Counted from the stretch's first letter, positions 15,046 to 28,445 are shown. The stretch: 50,000 bases of DNA from Neocallimastix lanati (nom. inval.) (GCA_016946835.1 JACVTC010000026.1:255001-305000); one strand, 5' to 3'. A program made the numbers and translations. The notes: generated from the letters alone by a model not told the origin.

Positions 15046-15369
15046 ATTACAGTTGTTAACTAAACAATTATAATAATTATATCCATTAAGAAATTTATTA
15101 TCTAAATTTCAAAAAAAAAAAAAAAAACTGAGATACAAAAAGTAATATAGTAGTTGATACTACTTAATTTATATCAAAAAGTTATATAGTTGATTTGAAA
15201 AATAAAAAATCTTTCTTTTTATTTCATTTATTTATTAGCAAATATCCATTTACATTTAGATAAATTATAAATTTATGAATTTTTATATTATTTATTTATT
15301 TATTTTTTTTTATTTTTAATATATAATATATCTATAATAAAGTATCTTAAATAAATTTATAAAATTCCT
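15046..15369. other. Short 3' flank
   Basis: A+T-rich spacer after the 13074-15045 gene, with an A run at 15110-15126. Nothing else is supported. Confidence 0.6.
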
Positions 15370-16718
15370 AAATAAAATAAAATAAAATAAATAAAATAAA
15401 ATAAAATAAAATAAAATAAAATAAAATAAATAAAATAAAATAAAATAAAATAAAATAAAATAAAATAAAATAAAATAAAATAAAATAAAATAAAATAAAA
15501 TAAATAAATAAAATAAAATAAATAAAATAAAATAAAATAAAATAAAATAAAATAAAATAAAATAAAATAAAATAAAATAAAATAAAATAAAATAAAATAA
15601 AATAAAATAAAATAAAATAAATAGTAGAAAATATAAATATGAAGTACAGATTGAATAAAATAAACTAAACTAAAATAAAATAAATAGTAGAAATATAAAT
15701 ATGAAGTACAGATTGAATAAAATAAACTAAACTAAAATAAAATAAATAGTAGAAATATAAATATGAAGTACAGATTGAATAAAATAAAATAAAATAAAAT
15801 AAAATAAAATAAAATAAAATAAAATAAATAGTAGAATATTAAATATGAAGTACAGATTGAATAAAATAAAATAAAATAAAATAAATAGTTGAAATATGAA
15901 TATAAAGTACAGATTGAATAAAATAAAATAAAATAAATAGTAGAAATATAAATATGAAGTACAGATTGAATAAAATAAAATAAAATAAAATAAAATAAAA
16001 TAAATAGTTGAAATATGAATATAAAGTACAGATTGAATAAAATAAAATAAAATAAATAGTAGAAATATAAATATGAAGTACAGATTGAATAAAATAAAAT
16101 AAAATAAAATAAAATAAAATAAAATAAAATAAAATAAAATAAAATAAAATAAAATAAAATAAAATAAAATAAAATAAAATAAAATAAAATAAAATAAAAT
16201 AAAATAAAATAAAATAAAATAAAATAAAATAAAATAAAATAAAATAAAATAAAATAAAATAAAATAAATAGTTGAAATATGAATATAAAGTACAGATTGA
16301 ATAAAATAAAATAAAATAAAATAAAATAAAATAAAATAAAATAAAATAAAATAAAATAAAATAAAATAAATAAAATAAAATAAAATAAAATAAAATAAAA
16401 TAAAATAAATAAAATAAAATAAAATAAAATAAAATAAAATAAAATAAAATAAAATAAAATAAAATAAAATAAAATAAAATAAAATAAAATAAAATAAAAT
16501 AAAATAAAATAAAATAAATAAAATAAAATAAAATAAAATAAAATAAAATAAAATAAATAAAATAAAATAAAATAAAATAAAATAAAATAAAATAAAATAA
16601 AATAAAATAAAATAAAATAAATAATAAAATAAAATAAAATAAAATAAAATAAAATAAAATAAAATAAAATAAATAGTTGAAATATGAATATAAAGTACAG
16701 ATTGAATAAAATAAGTAG
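15370..16718 (+). repeat. Composite minisatellite: TAAAA pentamers with ten embedded 35-bp units
   Basis: About 1.35 kb of (TAAAA)n / (AAAAT)n, occasionally slipping to TAAA. Embedded are ten copies of a unit ending in GTACAGATTGAAT, starting near 15621, 15684, 15747, 15827, 15884, 15937, 16003, 16057, 16268 and 16673. Two forms exist. Form 1 begins ATAGTAGAAATATAAATATG (first four copies, then the sixth and eighth). Form 2 begins ATAGTTGAAATATGAATATA (fifth, seventh, ninth and tenth). Pentamer tracts of very different length lie between them, the longest from about 16090 to 16265 and 16305 to 16670. A few spacers carry TAAAC variants (15658-15672, 15722-15735). Confidence 0.95.
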
Positions 16719-16768
16719 AAAAGTTAAAAAGAATAAATTTTGACTGCTAGATTGTTTTATACATATAT

Positions 16769-16802
<34 letters not shown>

Positions 16803-17518
16803 TATGACTTTAGACTATAATAATAATAACTGAAATTTTTTTACTATTTTTATTAATATTATAAAATGTTTTTTATATATATTATAGAATTGATATTAAT
16901 ACAGAATACTTTTTTATTAGAAAATATTATTTTTTAATATATATTATATATATATTATTTATTAATAAAAATAATTATATAGATACAATATATTAACAAT
17001 GTATGTATAATATGTACATTATAATTTAATCTTGATTTTTAAAAAATTAAAAAAAAAAAAAAAAAAAATAATAATATATAAAAAGTTTAAAATAATTTTT
17101 AAAAAGTATAGCCTTTTTATAAAATTAATTTTCGAATTTTATATTAAAATAAATTAGATTAATAAAAATAAGAAGTAATATTTATTTGATAAATTAATAG
17201 AATAAAAAAAAATAAGAAAAGGTAAATTATTAATTATATGTGCTATATTTATAATTATTTTATAATATATCTATAAGTAGTAAGATAAAATTAATATATT
17301 ATATAACCAATAATTTTATTTTTAATTTTGATAAAAAATAAATTATTATATAAGCATTATTATTCTTGTGTAGTAATTAAAATTCATAAAAAAAGTAAAT
17401 AATTTGTAATAAAATTTTATTTTTAAAAAGGTTTTACTAATATTTTATATTTTAATAATGATGTACATTTTAATTACTTGTAAAAATTTAGGATATATAT
17501 TTAATATAAAATTTGAAT
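16719..17518. other. Intergenic region upstream of the PMT gene
   Basis: A+T-rich, with a TAA run at 16772-16801 and an A run at about 17049-17069. It is the presumed promoter and 5' UTR of the mannosyltransferase gene. No other coding sequence is supported. Confidence 0.6.
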
Positions 17519-17719
17519 ATGGCGGATTATCAACAAATACGTCAACGTCACCAAAGTGAAGAAGAGACAAAAAAGCCATTATTAAATGAATATGATAATG
17601 ATAATAAATATGACAAACCACAAAAAGAAAATAAAGAGGTATTATAAAAAAAGAGATAGAATAAATAGTATTACTATAAGTAATAAAATATTATTAATAT
17701 ATTATATTTTTTGTAATTC

Positions 17720-17783
<64 letters not shown>

Positions 17784-19332
17784 TTTTTTTATTTTTTTTA
17801 ATGAATTATAGAAAAAATCATTTTTAAAAGAAAAATCAGATCTTGTAATTGCTTGTGTATTTTTACTTTTAAGTCTATTTACTCGTTACTTTCAAATTGC
17901 TAAATCTAACATTGTAGTGTAAGTATATATACATATAATTTAAATTTAGTATTTTTTTAAGAATATTTTAATAAATTTTAATAATTATAAACTTTTTTTT
18001 TTATTAATTATTAATTTCATAATTGAAATAGTTGGGATGAAGCTCACTTTGGGTAAATATATAATATATATATTAAAAAAATATTAAATTTTAAATTTCT
18101 AATTATAAATTTGTTGAATTAATTATATTTTTAAATTATATTTTTAAAAATTAAAAAATGGCAATGTTAAAATTAATAATATACTAAAGTGGATTTGCTT
18201 CACAATATTTAAAACATGAATTTTATTTTGATGTTCATCCACCTCTTGGTAAAATGTTAATTGCCTTAGCTGGTTATTTAGCTGGTTATGACGGTCAGTG
18301 GGACTGGAAATCAGGAACAACTTTTCCAGAAACTTTAAATTTCAAAAGAATGAGAATTTTCTGTGCAACTTTCGGTGCATTAATTGTTCCATTAGCTTAT
18401 TTAACTGCTTGTGAATTAAAATTCCAAAAAAAAGTTTGCTTATTAATCGGTCTTATGGTTTTATGTGGTATTATTTTTAAATGATAATAAGATTTAATAG
18501 TTATATTTAATGGCTTAATGAATGTTAATTTTCAAAATTTAATGTAATTTATATATTTTATTAGAAAACGGACTTATTGTTATTTCAAAGTTTGTTCTTT
18601 TAGATCCAATTTTAATATTCTTTACATCTTTATCTTTCTTCTGTTTAACAAAATTCCATAACCAACGTGAAAAGTAAGTTATTGTTTAAAATTTCTAATT
18701 CCTTAGATTCAATATTCATGTTTGAAATGAATATTGGAAGAGATAATAATACTTTCGGGATCATATTTTGAGTTAGACGAAGATTCCTAAATTTCTTCTA
18801 TTCTATCTTTATTACTACTTACATTTAGATATTTAATCATTTTATAGACTTCATATGCTTAGAAGATATGAAATCTATATTTTCAGCCAATTCATTATTG
18901 CGTTTTATATAAAATATAAAAATAATATTAATATTAATATTAATAATAAATATTTTTGTAATATTTATTAATTTTAATATAGACCATTCTCAATGAGTTG
19001 GTTTGTATGGCTTTTTTTAACTGGTGTTTCCATTGGTTGTGTATCAAGTATTAAATGGGTTGGTCTCTTTGCTGTTGCTCTTGTTGGTTTAGTAAGTAAT
19101 TTTTTTTAGTTATTAATTATTAATTTTTTAATTTTACAATATTATATATATATATATATATTTATTATTATATTTTTTTTATTGTACTTATTTTAGTATA
19201 CTATTTGGGAACTTTGGGATTATCTCGGTGATATGAACATGTCAAATGTAAATTTTAAACATTTATTATTTATATTAATGTTGAATTTCATCATGAAGAA
19301 TGAATATTAAAAACAATTTTTTAAAAATTATT

Positions 19333-19370
<38 letters not shown>

Positions 19371-19419
19371 TAATAATAATAATAATAACAATAATAGTAA
19401 TAATAATAATAATAATAAC

Positions 19420-19457
<38 letters not shown>

Positions 19458-20234
19458 AATAATAATATTTAATTAAAATAGAAAACTTATATTGGACATT
19501 GGTTGGCAAGAATACTTTGTCTTATTATAGTTCCAATTTCAGTTTATGCTTTAAATTTCTCTATTCATTTCAAAATTTTGTTTAAAAGTGGTAAAGGTGA
19601 TGCTCAAATGAGTTCCTTATTCCAAGCTGGCCTTGAAGGCATTGATTTAGCGGAAAATCCATTAAGTGATTATTAAAATTTTTAAAATTTTTTATTTTTT
19701 ACTTATTTATTAAATATCAATTTGATAATCTTACTTACTGTTCATAATAATCAAAAATAATATAAATTAAAATTATTTACTATTTGTTAGATATTGCTTA
19801 CAATTCTAAAGTTACTATTAAAAATTCTGGTTATGGTGGTGGTTTATTGCACTCCCATGTTCAACGTTATCCAGCTGGCTCAGAGCAACAGCAAGTTACA
19901 TGCTATCATCACAAAGATAGTAACAATGATTGGTTTATAAAAAAGCCATGGAATAAAGATCAAGTTCCGGATGATAAAATTGAATACTTGAAGGATGGTG
20001 ATATTATTAGACTTGGTATGTTTTTAAATAATAAATACTTTATATATTAATTAATTTATATATTAAAAATTTGAATTATAAATCTTAATTTATTAATTAA
20101 TTTTTATTTTTATTTTATTTTTACTTTATTATTATATTTCAATATTTTATTTTATTTTAATATTTTATTTTATTATAATTTTTTTTTTATATTTTTAAAT
20201 TTTTTATATATCTTGTTTTATTATTTTATTATTT

Positions 20235-20277
<43 letters not shown>

Positions 20278-21070
20278 TTTTTTTCTTAAATTTTTTATAT
20301 ATTTTATTTTGCTTTATTTTATTTTTATTTTTATTTTATTTTATTTTATTTTTATTTTATTTTATTTTTTTTTTTTTTTTTTTTTGAAATTATAAAGTTC
20401 ATGTACAAACAACTAGAAATCTTCACTCACATAATGTTAAAGCTCCAATTACATCACAAATGAATGAAGTTTCTTGTTATGGTAATTTAACATTAGGTGA
20501 TTCAAATGATCATTGGAAGGTTGAAATTGTTGATGTAAGTTTATGAAATAATTTATTTAAATAATGTATATTTATATAATTGCTTTAAGAGTTACTGTTG
20601 TTACTATTATTATTTAAATATGCATTTTAGTATATTTGATTGTTTTACTAAATAAAAGAATTTTTTTTTTTTTTAAAAAAAAGAAGAAAAAAAGAATATA
20701 TTGAATTAATTTATTATATAATATTGAATATATATAGGATATAAAAGAAAAAAAACCAGAAAACGTGAGAGCTTTATTGACCAGATTTAGACTTAGACAT
20801 GTTAATACTGGATGTTTACTTAGATCCCACAATGTTAATCTTCCGCAATGGGGTTTCAAACAATCAGAAGTTGCTTGTGATAAAAATAAGAAAAGTGATT
20901 ATCAAGATAACAATATCTGGAATATTGAAAGACATTGGAATGAATTAAGTAAATTTTATTATTATGTATTTTTTTTTTTTTTTTCCTCTTCATTTAAATC
21001 ATTATTTTACTTAATAATTATGATTTTTATTACTTTAAAAATTAATTATTAATTAAATCGGATGTATATA

Positions 21071-21113
<43 letters not shown>

Positions 21114-21791
21114 GAATATAATTTTATTTATGAAAAATAGTGGAACCAGCTCCACCTTCTACTTATAAATCTAAATTTCTTGATGATTTTATTGATTTAA
21201 ATGTTGCTATGTGGACTTCAAACAATGCTCTTGTTCCAGATCCAGATAAAGAACCTGAACAATTAGTTTCTCAAGCCTGGCAATGGCCATTAGCTTTAGT
21301 TGGTATTCGTATGTGTTCTTGGAGTGATAAAACAGTAAAATATTATATGATAGGTAATCCATTTGTTTGGTGGTTTGCTTTTTCTTCTATATTATGCCTT
21401 GGTATCTTTTCTTTAATCTATATTCTTCGTAGACATAGAAAAATTACATACGTTTGGGCTAAGAGTAATAATTATTTTATAAAGTTGAAATATATAAATG
21501 ATTCAGTTATTATTAATATAAAATATTAATTATATTGCATTATAATTTTAAATATATAAATATATAAATATATAATATATATAAATATATATTATTATTA
21601 TTATTGTTATTTTTTATTTTATTTTATATAAGATGAATGGTCTGACTATTGCTATAGAGGTTTAATTACTTTTGGAGGATGGGCTTTACATTACTTACCG
21701 TTCTATATTATGGGTCGTGTATTATAGTAAGTTTTATTTAAAATTTTATGAAATATTATAAATTTAATGATATAATAAATATATTATGTAT

Positions 21792-21846
<55 letters not shown>

Positions 21847-22113
21847 CTTTATATTTTAAATTATAGTCTTCATCATTATTTCCCAACTATTTACTTTGGT
21901 ATTTTTGTTATTGGTTTTATGGTTGATCATATAAGTTTCTATTTTAAAAAATTTCCAATGATTCATAATATTATTGTATGCTTAATTGGTACTATTGTCA
22001 TTCTTTCATTCTTATTCTTTTCTAAATTAACTTATGGTTTTACTGGTCCATCATCTGCGGTTAAAAACAGAGAATGGATTTCATCATGGCATATGGCTAC
22101 TCTTGAGGATTAG
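17519..22113 (+). CDS. PMT2: Protein O-mannosyltransferase, PMT2-like (14 exons)
   Basis: Exons: 17519-17638, 17812-17918, 18032-18052, 18190-18467, 18565-18673, 18983-19091, 19197-19247, 19482-19665, 19791-20015, 20398-20534, 20738-20948, 21141-21464, 21633-21726, 21867-22113. They join to 739 codons (738 residues), the usual PMT length. The enzyme moves mannose from dolichyl-phosphate-mannose to Ser/Thr of secretory proteins in the ER membrane. Visible features are a cytosolic N-terminus of about 47 residues, a first membrane span ([14 protein letters not shown]), and the luminal Asp-Glu pair of the catalytic loop at residues 78-79 (WDEAHFG). Further spans follow, then three MIR repeats from about 335 to 510 (LLHSH, NLHSH, LLRSH) with the [16 protein letters not shown] block. 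The [13 protein letters not shown] segment and C-terminal spans with [17 protein letters not shown] complete it. The MIR wording and [11 protein letters not shown] suggest the PMT2 branch rather than PMT4, but subfamily assignment needs a tree. Exon 3 is only 21 nt and carries the catalytic motif. Confidence 0.93.
19331..19468. repeat. (TAA)n-type microsatellite in PMT intron 7
   Basis: Interrupted TAA/AAT triplets with scattered AAC and AGT variants, inside the intron between exons 19197-19247 and 19482-19665. Confidence 0.9.
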
Positions 22114-22339
22114 GTTATCTAATTATAAAAGTAATATTAGTAATATATTAAACAAAAATTAATATATAGAAAATTTTATTTATAATCATATCACATCATA
22201 TTTACATTAGAGAAAATGAAATAAAAATATAATATAAAAATAGAAATATTTAAAACATAAATAATATAATATACATAATATAGATATTTATATATACATA
22301 TATATGTATTTTTTTTTTTTTTTTTTTATTTTATTTTTT

Positions 22340-22587
22340 TTTGCTAATAGTAATTATAATAGTAATCATAATAATAACAACAACAACAACAATAATAATA
22401 AAGAATAATGACATTATATTAAATAGTAGTAATTATAATAGTAATTATAATAATAATTACAATAATAATAATAACAATAATAAAGAATAATGACATTATA
22501 TTAAATAGTAGTAATTATAATAGTAATTATAATAATAATTATAATAATAATAATAATAAAGAATAATGACATTATATTAAATAGTAG
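22340..22587 (+). repeat. Three-copy tandem repeat 3' of the PMT gene
   Basis: Three copies of a unit of about 75-85 bp, each starting at TAGTAATTATAATAGTAAT, running through TAA/CAA triplets and ending in AAAGAATAATGACATTATAT. Copies lie at about 22346-22420, 22427-22503 and 22509-22585. They differ in triplet number and in CAA versus TAA content (a CAA-rich tract only in copy 1). Confidence 0.85.
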
Positions 22588-23164
22588 TATGTAATTTAGT
22601 ATAATTTTTAGTACGTAATAATAATTTTTATTTATTTATTTTTTTTTTCTTTATAAACTATATTTATATTTATATTTATTTATTTATTGATTTATTTATT
22701 TATTTATTTATTTATTTATTGTTATTTTTAATTTATTTTTGATTTAAAATTGTTACTTTTTTATTAAATTAAATCGAAAAAATAAAAGAAAAGAATATTA
22801 GAATATTTCTATTATTATTTATTTAATACTTTATAATAAGTTGGAAATTTCTCCTAGTAGGGGAATTTACTCTCAATGTAAAATTGATTCCTTAGTACGA
22901 GGAAATAGTTCATTGACATTGAAATATTTTAAATTTATATTTATATAACTTAATTTGCAAAAGAAATTCTTGAAAATTTGGAATACTTGGAATACTATTT
23001 TGGTTAATAATACATATAATTTAAAAAAAATAATTCTACCTTCTATGTATAAATATATGTATTTTTTTTTTTTTTTTTTTTTTTATTTCTATACTTTATA
23101 TTATTGTATTTTATTTTTATCTTTTATATTTTTATATATATATTTATATTTTTTTTATATTTAT

Positions 23165-23201
<37 letters not shown>

Positions 23202-23699
23202 GTTTTTTCTTATATTATTTTTCTTTTTTATTAGTATTTTTTTGTGATTGTATTCAATTTTACATTTAATCATTTTATCTTGTATTTGCATATGTTTAAC
23301 ATGTGTCAATCAGTTAATATTAGCTATATTCAACAAAGATCGTTTAAAAACAAATTATTATAAAAATTTATCAACTGCAAGATATTAATTGTTTAATTAA
23401 ACAACAGTTTTATAATTATATAACAATAATATTATTCATTTTCAATATGAACTTAGATTACAATTTAGCAAAATTTCGCAGAGGCCTTGTCACTATGATT
23501 ATAAGTTTATAAAAATTTTTATGATTTTTTTTTATGATTTTAAGGAATTATCCATTAGACAATTAGACAACTTTACAACTTATCTAGTAATATATATATA
23601 TATATATATAGTGACAAGATTTTCTTTTATATTGATATAAAATTTTCACCGAATTGTGTTTCTTATTTTATTATTAAAGTATCTGCTAATTATTTATTA
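22588..23699. other. Intergenic, simple-sequence rich
   Basis: TTTA runs (22676-22722) and T homopolymers (23060-23083, 23168-23197). The part after about 23280 has more balanced base use and may be the eroded 5' portion of the LINE relic that follows, but I found no alignable motif in it. Confidence 0.5.
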
Positions 23700-25632
23700 C
23701 ATTTTCATGAACTTTAACTTTTAATATATAAAAGCCTTCATCCTTCTACTAAAGTTAATTGGAAATTTTACAAAAATTCAACTAAAAACAGAAATAATTC
23801 CAAGTCAAAGTTTAATAAATCAGAAGCACGATGCTCTGAAGTTATTATTCATCCAATGTCAAATGACATCTTTACATGTCATTTCAACGCTAATTTTTCG
23901 TTTTTTTTTTGATCTTTGTGTAAATTAGAATATTAATGGCTGGTGTTGTTTATACGAATTCAATATTCAAACCAATATGTGTCTTCCTCCAAGAAATCGG
24001 TAATAGAAAATTTATTTTCAAGGAAAACTCTTTATTACCAGTACTTTCCGGTTACAATTAATTTTTTTAAGAGCTAATAATAAGCTCCCTAGTACGAGAG
24101 GTCTATTTATTGGTATTCACGCTTCACTTTCATATAATGAAGAATCATCAATTTATAATTATATTATACAGTTAATATTACTTTGTTTCGGAATCAAAAG
24201 TGCTCAATTAGTAACATTTCTTTTCTTTAAAGTAGATGACCTAATGTTCGTTTAAAAGCTTTCTCTGAATTTAATCAATAGTTGAAAACTCATACTAATA
24301 TAAATAATTGTGATAAATATTGTGTGAATATTGGAAATAAAAAATGTCGAGGTAGTCTCTTTGCAGACGATATTGTACTAATTACCCCAATTGAAACAAA
24401 AATAAACTAAAATGAAGGCTCTTCTTCGTCATGGATTTAACTGGGCCTATAAAAACGAAATATCAATGAATGTGCTACCATAGCTTTTAAGCCTTTAAAT
24501 TTTGTAAATTATCATATAGTTATGAAGATCCTTCGTTTAGACTTGGGATATATTCCATTCCCAAAGAATCTATTTATACATATTTATGTATCCCTTTCAG
24601 TAACGATCATTCACTCAAACCTATTATTGCATTTATGGAGTTTAAAGTTCAGAAATCTTTATATTCATTCTTCTGTTTCATAACAAATAGGCTGATTCTT
24701 TTGCCTTAATAAAGGATATAGTATCAATTATATATTATTTGCAAAGCTTTATAATTTGCTCCACTTTTATATCCAAATATGACTAATATAAACAAAGTTC
24801 AATCTCTTAATAATATGAATTTATTATAGTGTATTGACCCTTACTTTAGTATTAAATAAATGACTCAGTTATAAATAATGAAAAGAAATCTCAGAAGAAG
24901 TATTATATTAAAAAGTAACTCATTTTCATCACGTGATTTCAAAATTTTCCTAATGCTGAATGTTGTGCTTTACTTCAAATCAAATGATTTATTAAATGGA
25001 GAAAATTTTAAATGTATAACAAAGGATCTAAAAGAGAATATTACTAAGATGTTACATTTTTCTTGGACAAAACAATCACGTTCTCTCTCTAGAAAAATTT
25101 GAGATGAAAATATTAAGAAATATAAATATGTAATTGGATTAAATTGGTCAAATAATGGTAAACGTCAAGGAATTAAAGATGCATATTATGATAAATACAA
25201 ATATATTGAAACAAGAAAATAGAAAATTGTTCAAGCTCAGCATTGAATATCCCTAACTTAATTTAGGTTTTAATTGGATTTCAAGATATTAACATTTCAA
25301 TATTAACAGTCTAGTTCCTTTCACAGAATCTATAAAGAGTAATTCTCTTATTAAGAATCTTTTAGTATTTTCAGGGGAGAGTTTAGTGGACACCGTACTA
25401 TCTATAAAGATGTTCCTTTTTTGTTTATTTATATTTAATTGGTAATCATGTTGCTATATATTATATACATCACTGAAATTTTTTAAACTTCTGAACTTAA
25501 TCTTTTATATACATTTTATTTTTATCTTTAAATTTTATAATGTATTTTTTTAAAATGTAATACATAAAAATATAATTATCTATTTAATAAAGCACTGAAA
25601 GTATATTCTCTTCCTAGTCTAAAAAAAAAAAA
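23700..25632 (+). pseudogene. Dead non-LTR (LINE) retrotransposon, reverse transcriptase part
   Basis: The RT core motif LFADDIVLI is read at 24357-24383, preceded by NCDKYCVNIGNKKCRGS. After a shift come FNWAYKNEISMN (about 24437-24470), CATIAFKPLNFVNYH (from 24473) and YTYLCIPFSNDHSLKPII (about 24575-24625), the usual order downstream of the FADD box in LINE ORF2. The pieces CCALLQIK, FIKWRKF and HFSWTKQS (24960-25075) match the thumb/C-terminal part as I know it from LINE-type RTs. In-frame stops and several frameshifts break the frame, so it is inactive. A 12-A stretch at 25621-25632 after a Leu-rich remnant is a plausible poly(A) end. The 5' limit is not clear. The base composition is visibly less A+T-extreme than the flanks. 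Confidence 0.8.
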
Positions 25633-26874
25633 TACATATATATCCATAAAAAAAAAGATGGATTCTATTTGTATACATATTATCAAAGAAAATTATTTAT
25701 TCTTAGAATTGATCTTAAATTTTTTTTTGTTTTACAAAAATTTTAGGAATGAAACAAATAATTATAAATGGTTCGAAATTGAATAAAAAAATTTAATATT
25801 ATTTAGTTATTTTGTTTAAATTGATATTATTAAAATTAATTTTCATAAGGATTAAATAAAATAATATATAAATATATATTTTTAAATATAAGACCAGAAA
25901 AAAAAAATAAGTACTATTCACTTTTATTGTTCAAAAAAAGTGACTTCTTTTGATTGATTTTATAGGTATTGTAATAGCAAAAATAAAGGTCTTTTATATT
26001 TGGATACTACTTTAGCCACTCGGAGGACATTTTTCTTTTTATAGTTACTATCTTAATTTTTCTTTATTTTATAACAAGATATAATTATATAATATTATTA
26101 TTATTTTTTTTTAATTTTATTTAACTTTTAAATATATTTTTACTAAATCGATTCAGAAAAATAATTTTAATTTATTATTATATAGGTTTATATATATTTA
26201 ATATATATAAAATAGTAAATTTATTAATTTGCAAACATAAAATTTTATAATATAATTATTAATTATAATTATTAGTATTATTAATTATTATTCTAATTTT
26301 TTTATTTATCCATGTGATGGATACAATAAAACTTGCCAATAATTATAAAACTTTAATTACTAATATTTCTTTATCTCTATATTAAAATAATTAAATAATT
26401 AATATTAATTAATTATTTAAATATTATAAAGAATGATAATCAAATTGATCTATAGAATTATCTTTATAATTATCTTGATAATTATAATATTTTTGTTTTT
26501 ATATATAAAACTATATAAATAATTATATTTATTTATAGTTGATATTTTATTTTATATTAATAATTCTATTAATATTTCATATTTTAAAGAATTATTATTT
26601 ATTTTTATTTTTTTATTTTCAATCGTAAAATATATATATTTTAGATAGTAAATTATATAATATATTAAATAAATGTTTTGAGGAAGCTTTTAAATATTTA
26701 TAAATAAATATCAACAATATAATTTTTTGCTTATTTTTGGAATAACCATATATTATTTTTTATTATATAAAATACAATTAAATAAAAAAAAAAAGAAAAA
26801 ATTAAATTATATTTCAAAGCCTATAAATAATTTATCAATAAAGTAAAACAACAAAAAGTAAAAAAAATACCAAA
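25633..26874. other. Intergenic region
   Basis: A+T-rich with no supported gene. Short stretches of higher complexity (25915-26045) hold no ORF or RNA fold that I can defend. The last about 100 bases, A-rich with AAC motifs, form the leader of the small gene at 26875. Confidence 0.55.
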
Positions 26875-26917
26875 ATGAATTCTCAACAATATGTATGTAT
26901 AAAAACGTATTTTTTTA

Positions 26918-26961
<44 letters not shown>

Positions 26962-27360
26962 TATTTTATTTTTTTTTTATTTTAATTTTTATCTTAATTT
27001 TTAGGAGATAATATCATTTTATATTATTATTATATATACATACATTTATCTAAAATTTCAATAATATTAATGTATTTTTTTTTTTTTGAATAATTAAAGC
27101 AAAATAACATGAATGAAAATGAATATAACAATTTATTAAATAAAATGAATTATCTTAATATAAATGACCAAGCTTTTCAAAATAATATCAATATCAATAA
27201 TAATAACAATAATAATAAACAACTTCAACTTCAATCCAAATCTCAGCCTCAACAAAATATGACATATGATTCTTTAAATGACATGATAATGAGTGACTAT
27301 TGTGAATGTGAAACCTCAATGTTTAATAATGGTTACTTTTCATCTTCTATTTATCATTAA
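26875..27360 (+). CDS. Small Asn/Gln-rich protein, 92 residues (2 exons)
   Basis: Exon 1 26875-26892 (MNSQQY, donor GTATGT) joins exon 2 27100-27360 (acceptor TTAAAG) for 93 codons including the stop. The start has the A-rich context seen before other genes here. The protein is Asn/Gln-rich in the middle (an [19 protein letters not shown]-type tract around residues 38-57), then has an acidic, Asp/Cys-containing segment (DMIMSDYCECETSMF) and an aromatic C-terminus. There is no signal peptide or membrane span. The composition is prion-like, and I do not recognise a family. The intron is supported by the GTATGT donor and by exon 2 having no upstream ATG in a better place; an alternative start is the Met at 27109 without splicing. 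Confidence 0.55.
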
Positions 27361-28355
27361 ATAAGAATCAAAATTGGACTAATAAAAAAAACTATATAAA
27401 TTTATTTCTCCTTAACATTATTATTAAATTATATTAAAATAAAATTTATCTATTTTTTTTTTTTTTAATAATATATAAAAAACATTAATATTAAAACTAT
27501 CATAGATAATCATTTATCGTATTTTGAATATTCTTATTAAAGAATATTGCAAATATATAATATATATAATATAATATATATATAAATAGTAATAGTATTT
27601 ATATAATTTTTTTTAAAACAAATTTTATAAATATATATATATATTTAAAGATAGTTTTTTATATTCCCAAAAATGACACACTAATCAAATATCATTAAAA
27701 TATAATTATTATAATTAGTATGATAATAATTAATGAAAATATGCATTAAAACAAAATAAAACAAACAAACCAAAAAAAAAAAAAAAAAAAAAAATAATAC
27801 ATATATTTATATGAAAAATTATAAATAGAAAATATTTATTTTTAAGTACTTTATGAAGGAAAAAAAATAAATATTTTCTATTAATGAGATACATATTATT
27901 TTAAATATATAAATATATATTATTTTATTAATATATAATTTAAAATTTTTATACCAATGTATATACATAATAATATTATTCAATAAAATATTTATAAAAC
28001 CTTTATATACTCAAATTTGATATTTATAATTATTATTATTATTATTATTAATTTATTTGCTTATTTAATAAATATGTTCAAAGATACATATATGTATATT
28101 TTAAAGTAAATATATATTAAATAATAGTCTATATACTTTTATGGTAATCATGATTAGTAATAAAGAAATAAAAAATAAAAAACAAAAAACAAAATAAAAT
28201 TAAAATTTTTTTTTTCTCTAAAATAAAAACATGAAAAATTAAATAAGTTCATCTATAAATAGATATATATATAATTTATATTAATCAATACAATAATTAT
28301 TAAAAAAAAATAAATAATTCAAAAATAATATAAATATTATAAATAAATAAATAAT

Positions 28356-28399
<44 letters not shown>

Positions 28400-28445
28400 T
28401 TCTTTCTATTATATCGTTTTGACTTTTATCATTTTTGTTCTATAA
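27361..28445. other. Intergenic region between convergent genes
   Basis: 3' flanks of the small plus-strand gene and the minus-strand helicase gene. TA runs, a 23-A run at 27774-27794 and a T run of about 45 bases at 28354-28398. No gene supported. Confidence 0.6.

Noticed and set aside
15621-16706. Regularly spaced conserved units as a CRISPR-like array
   Set aside because: Spacers are low-complexity pentamers of uneven length, the organism is eukaryotic, and no cas genes exist; it is a minisatellite.
17586-17801. ORF ending in a long Phe run
   Set aside because: Overlaps PMT exon 1 in another frame and continues through the poly-T of intron 1.
24090-24106. CCTAGTACGAGAGG resembling the sarcin-ricin loop of 28S rRNA (and TAGTACGAGG at 22893)
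   Set aside because: Only about 10-14 bases match, flanks do not resemble rRNA, and the first lies within the LINE relic.
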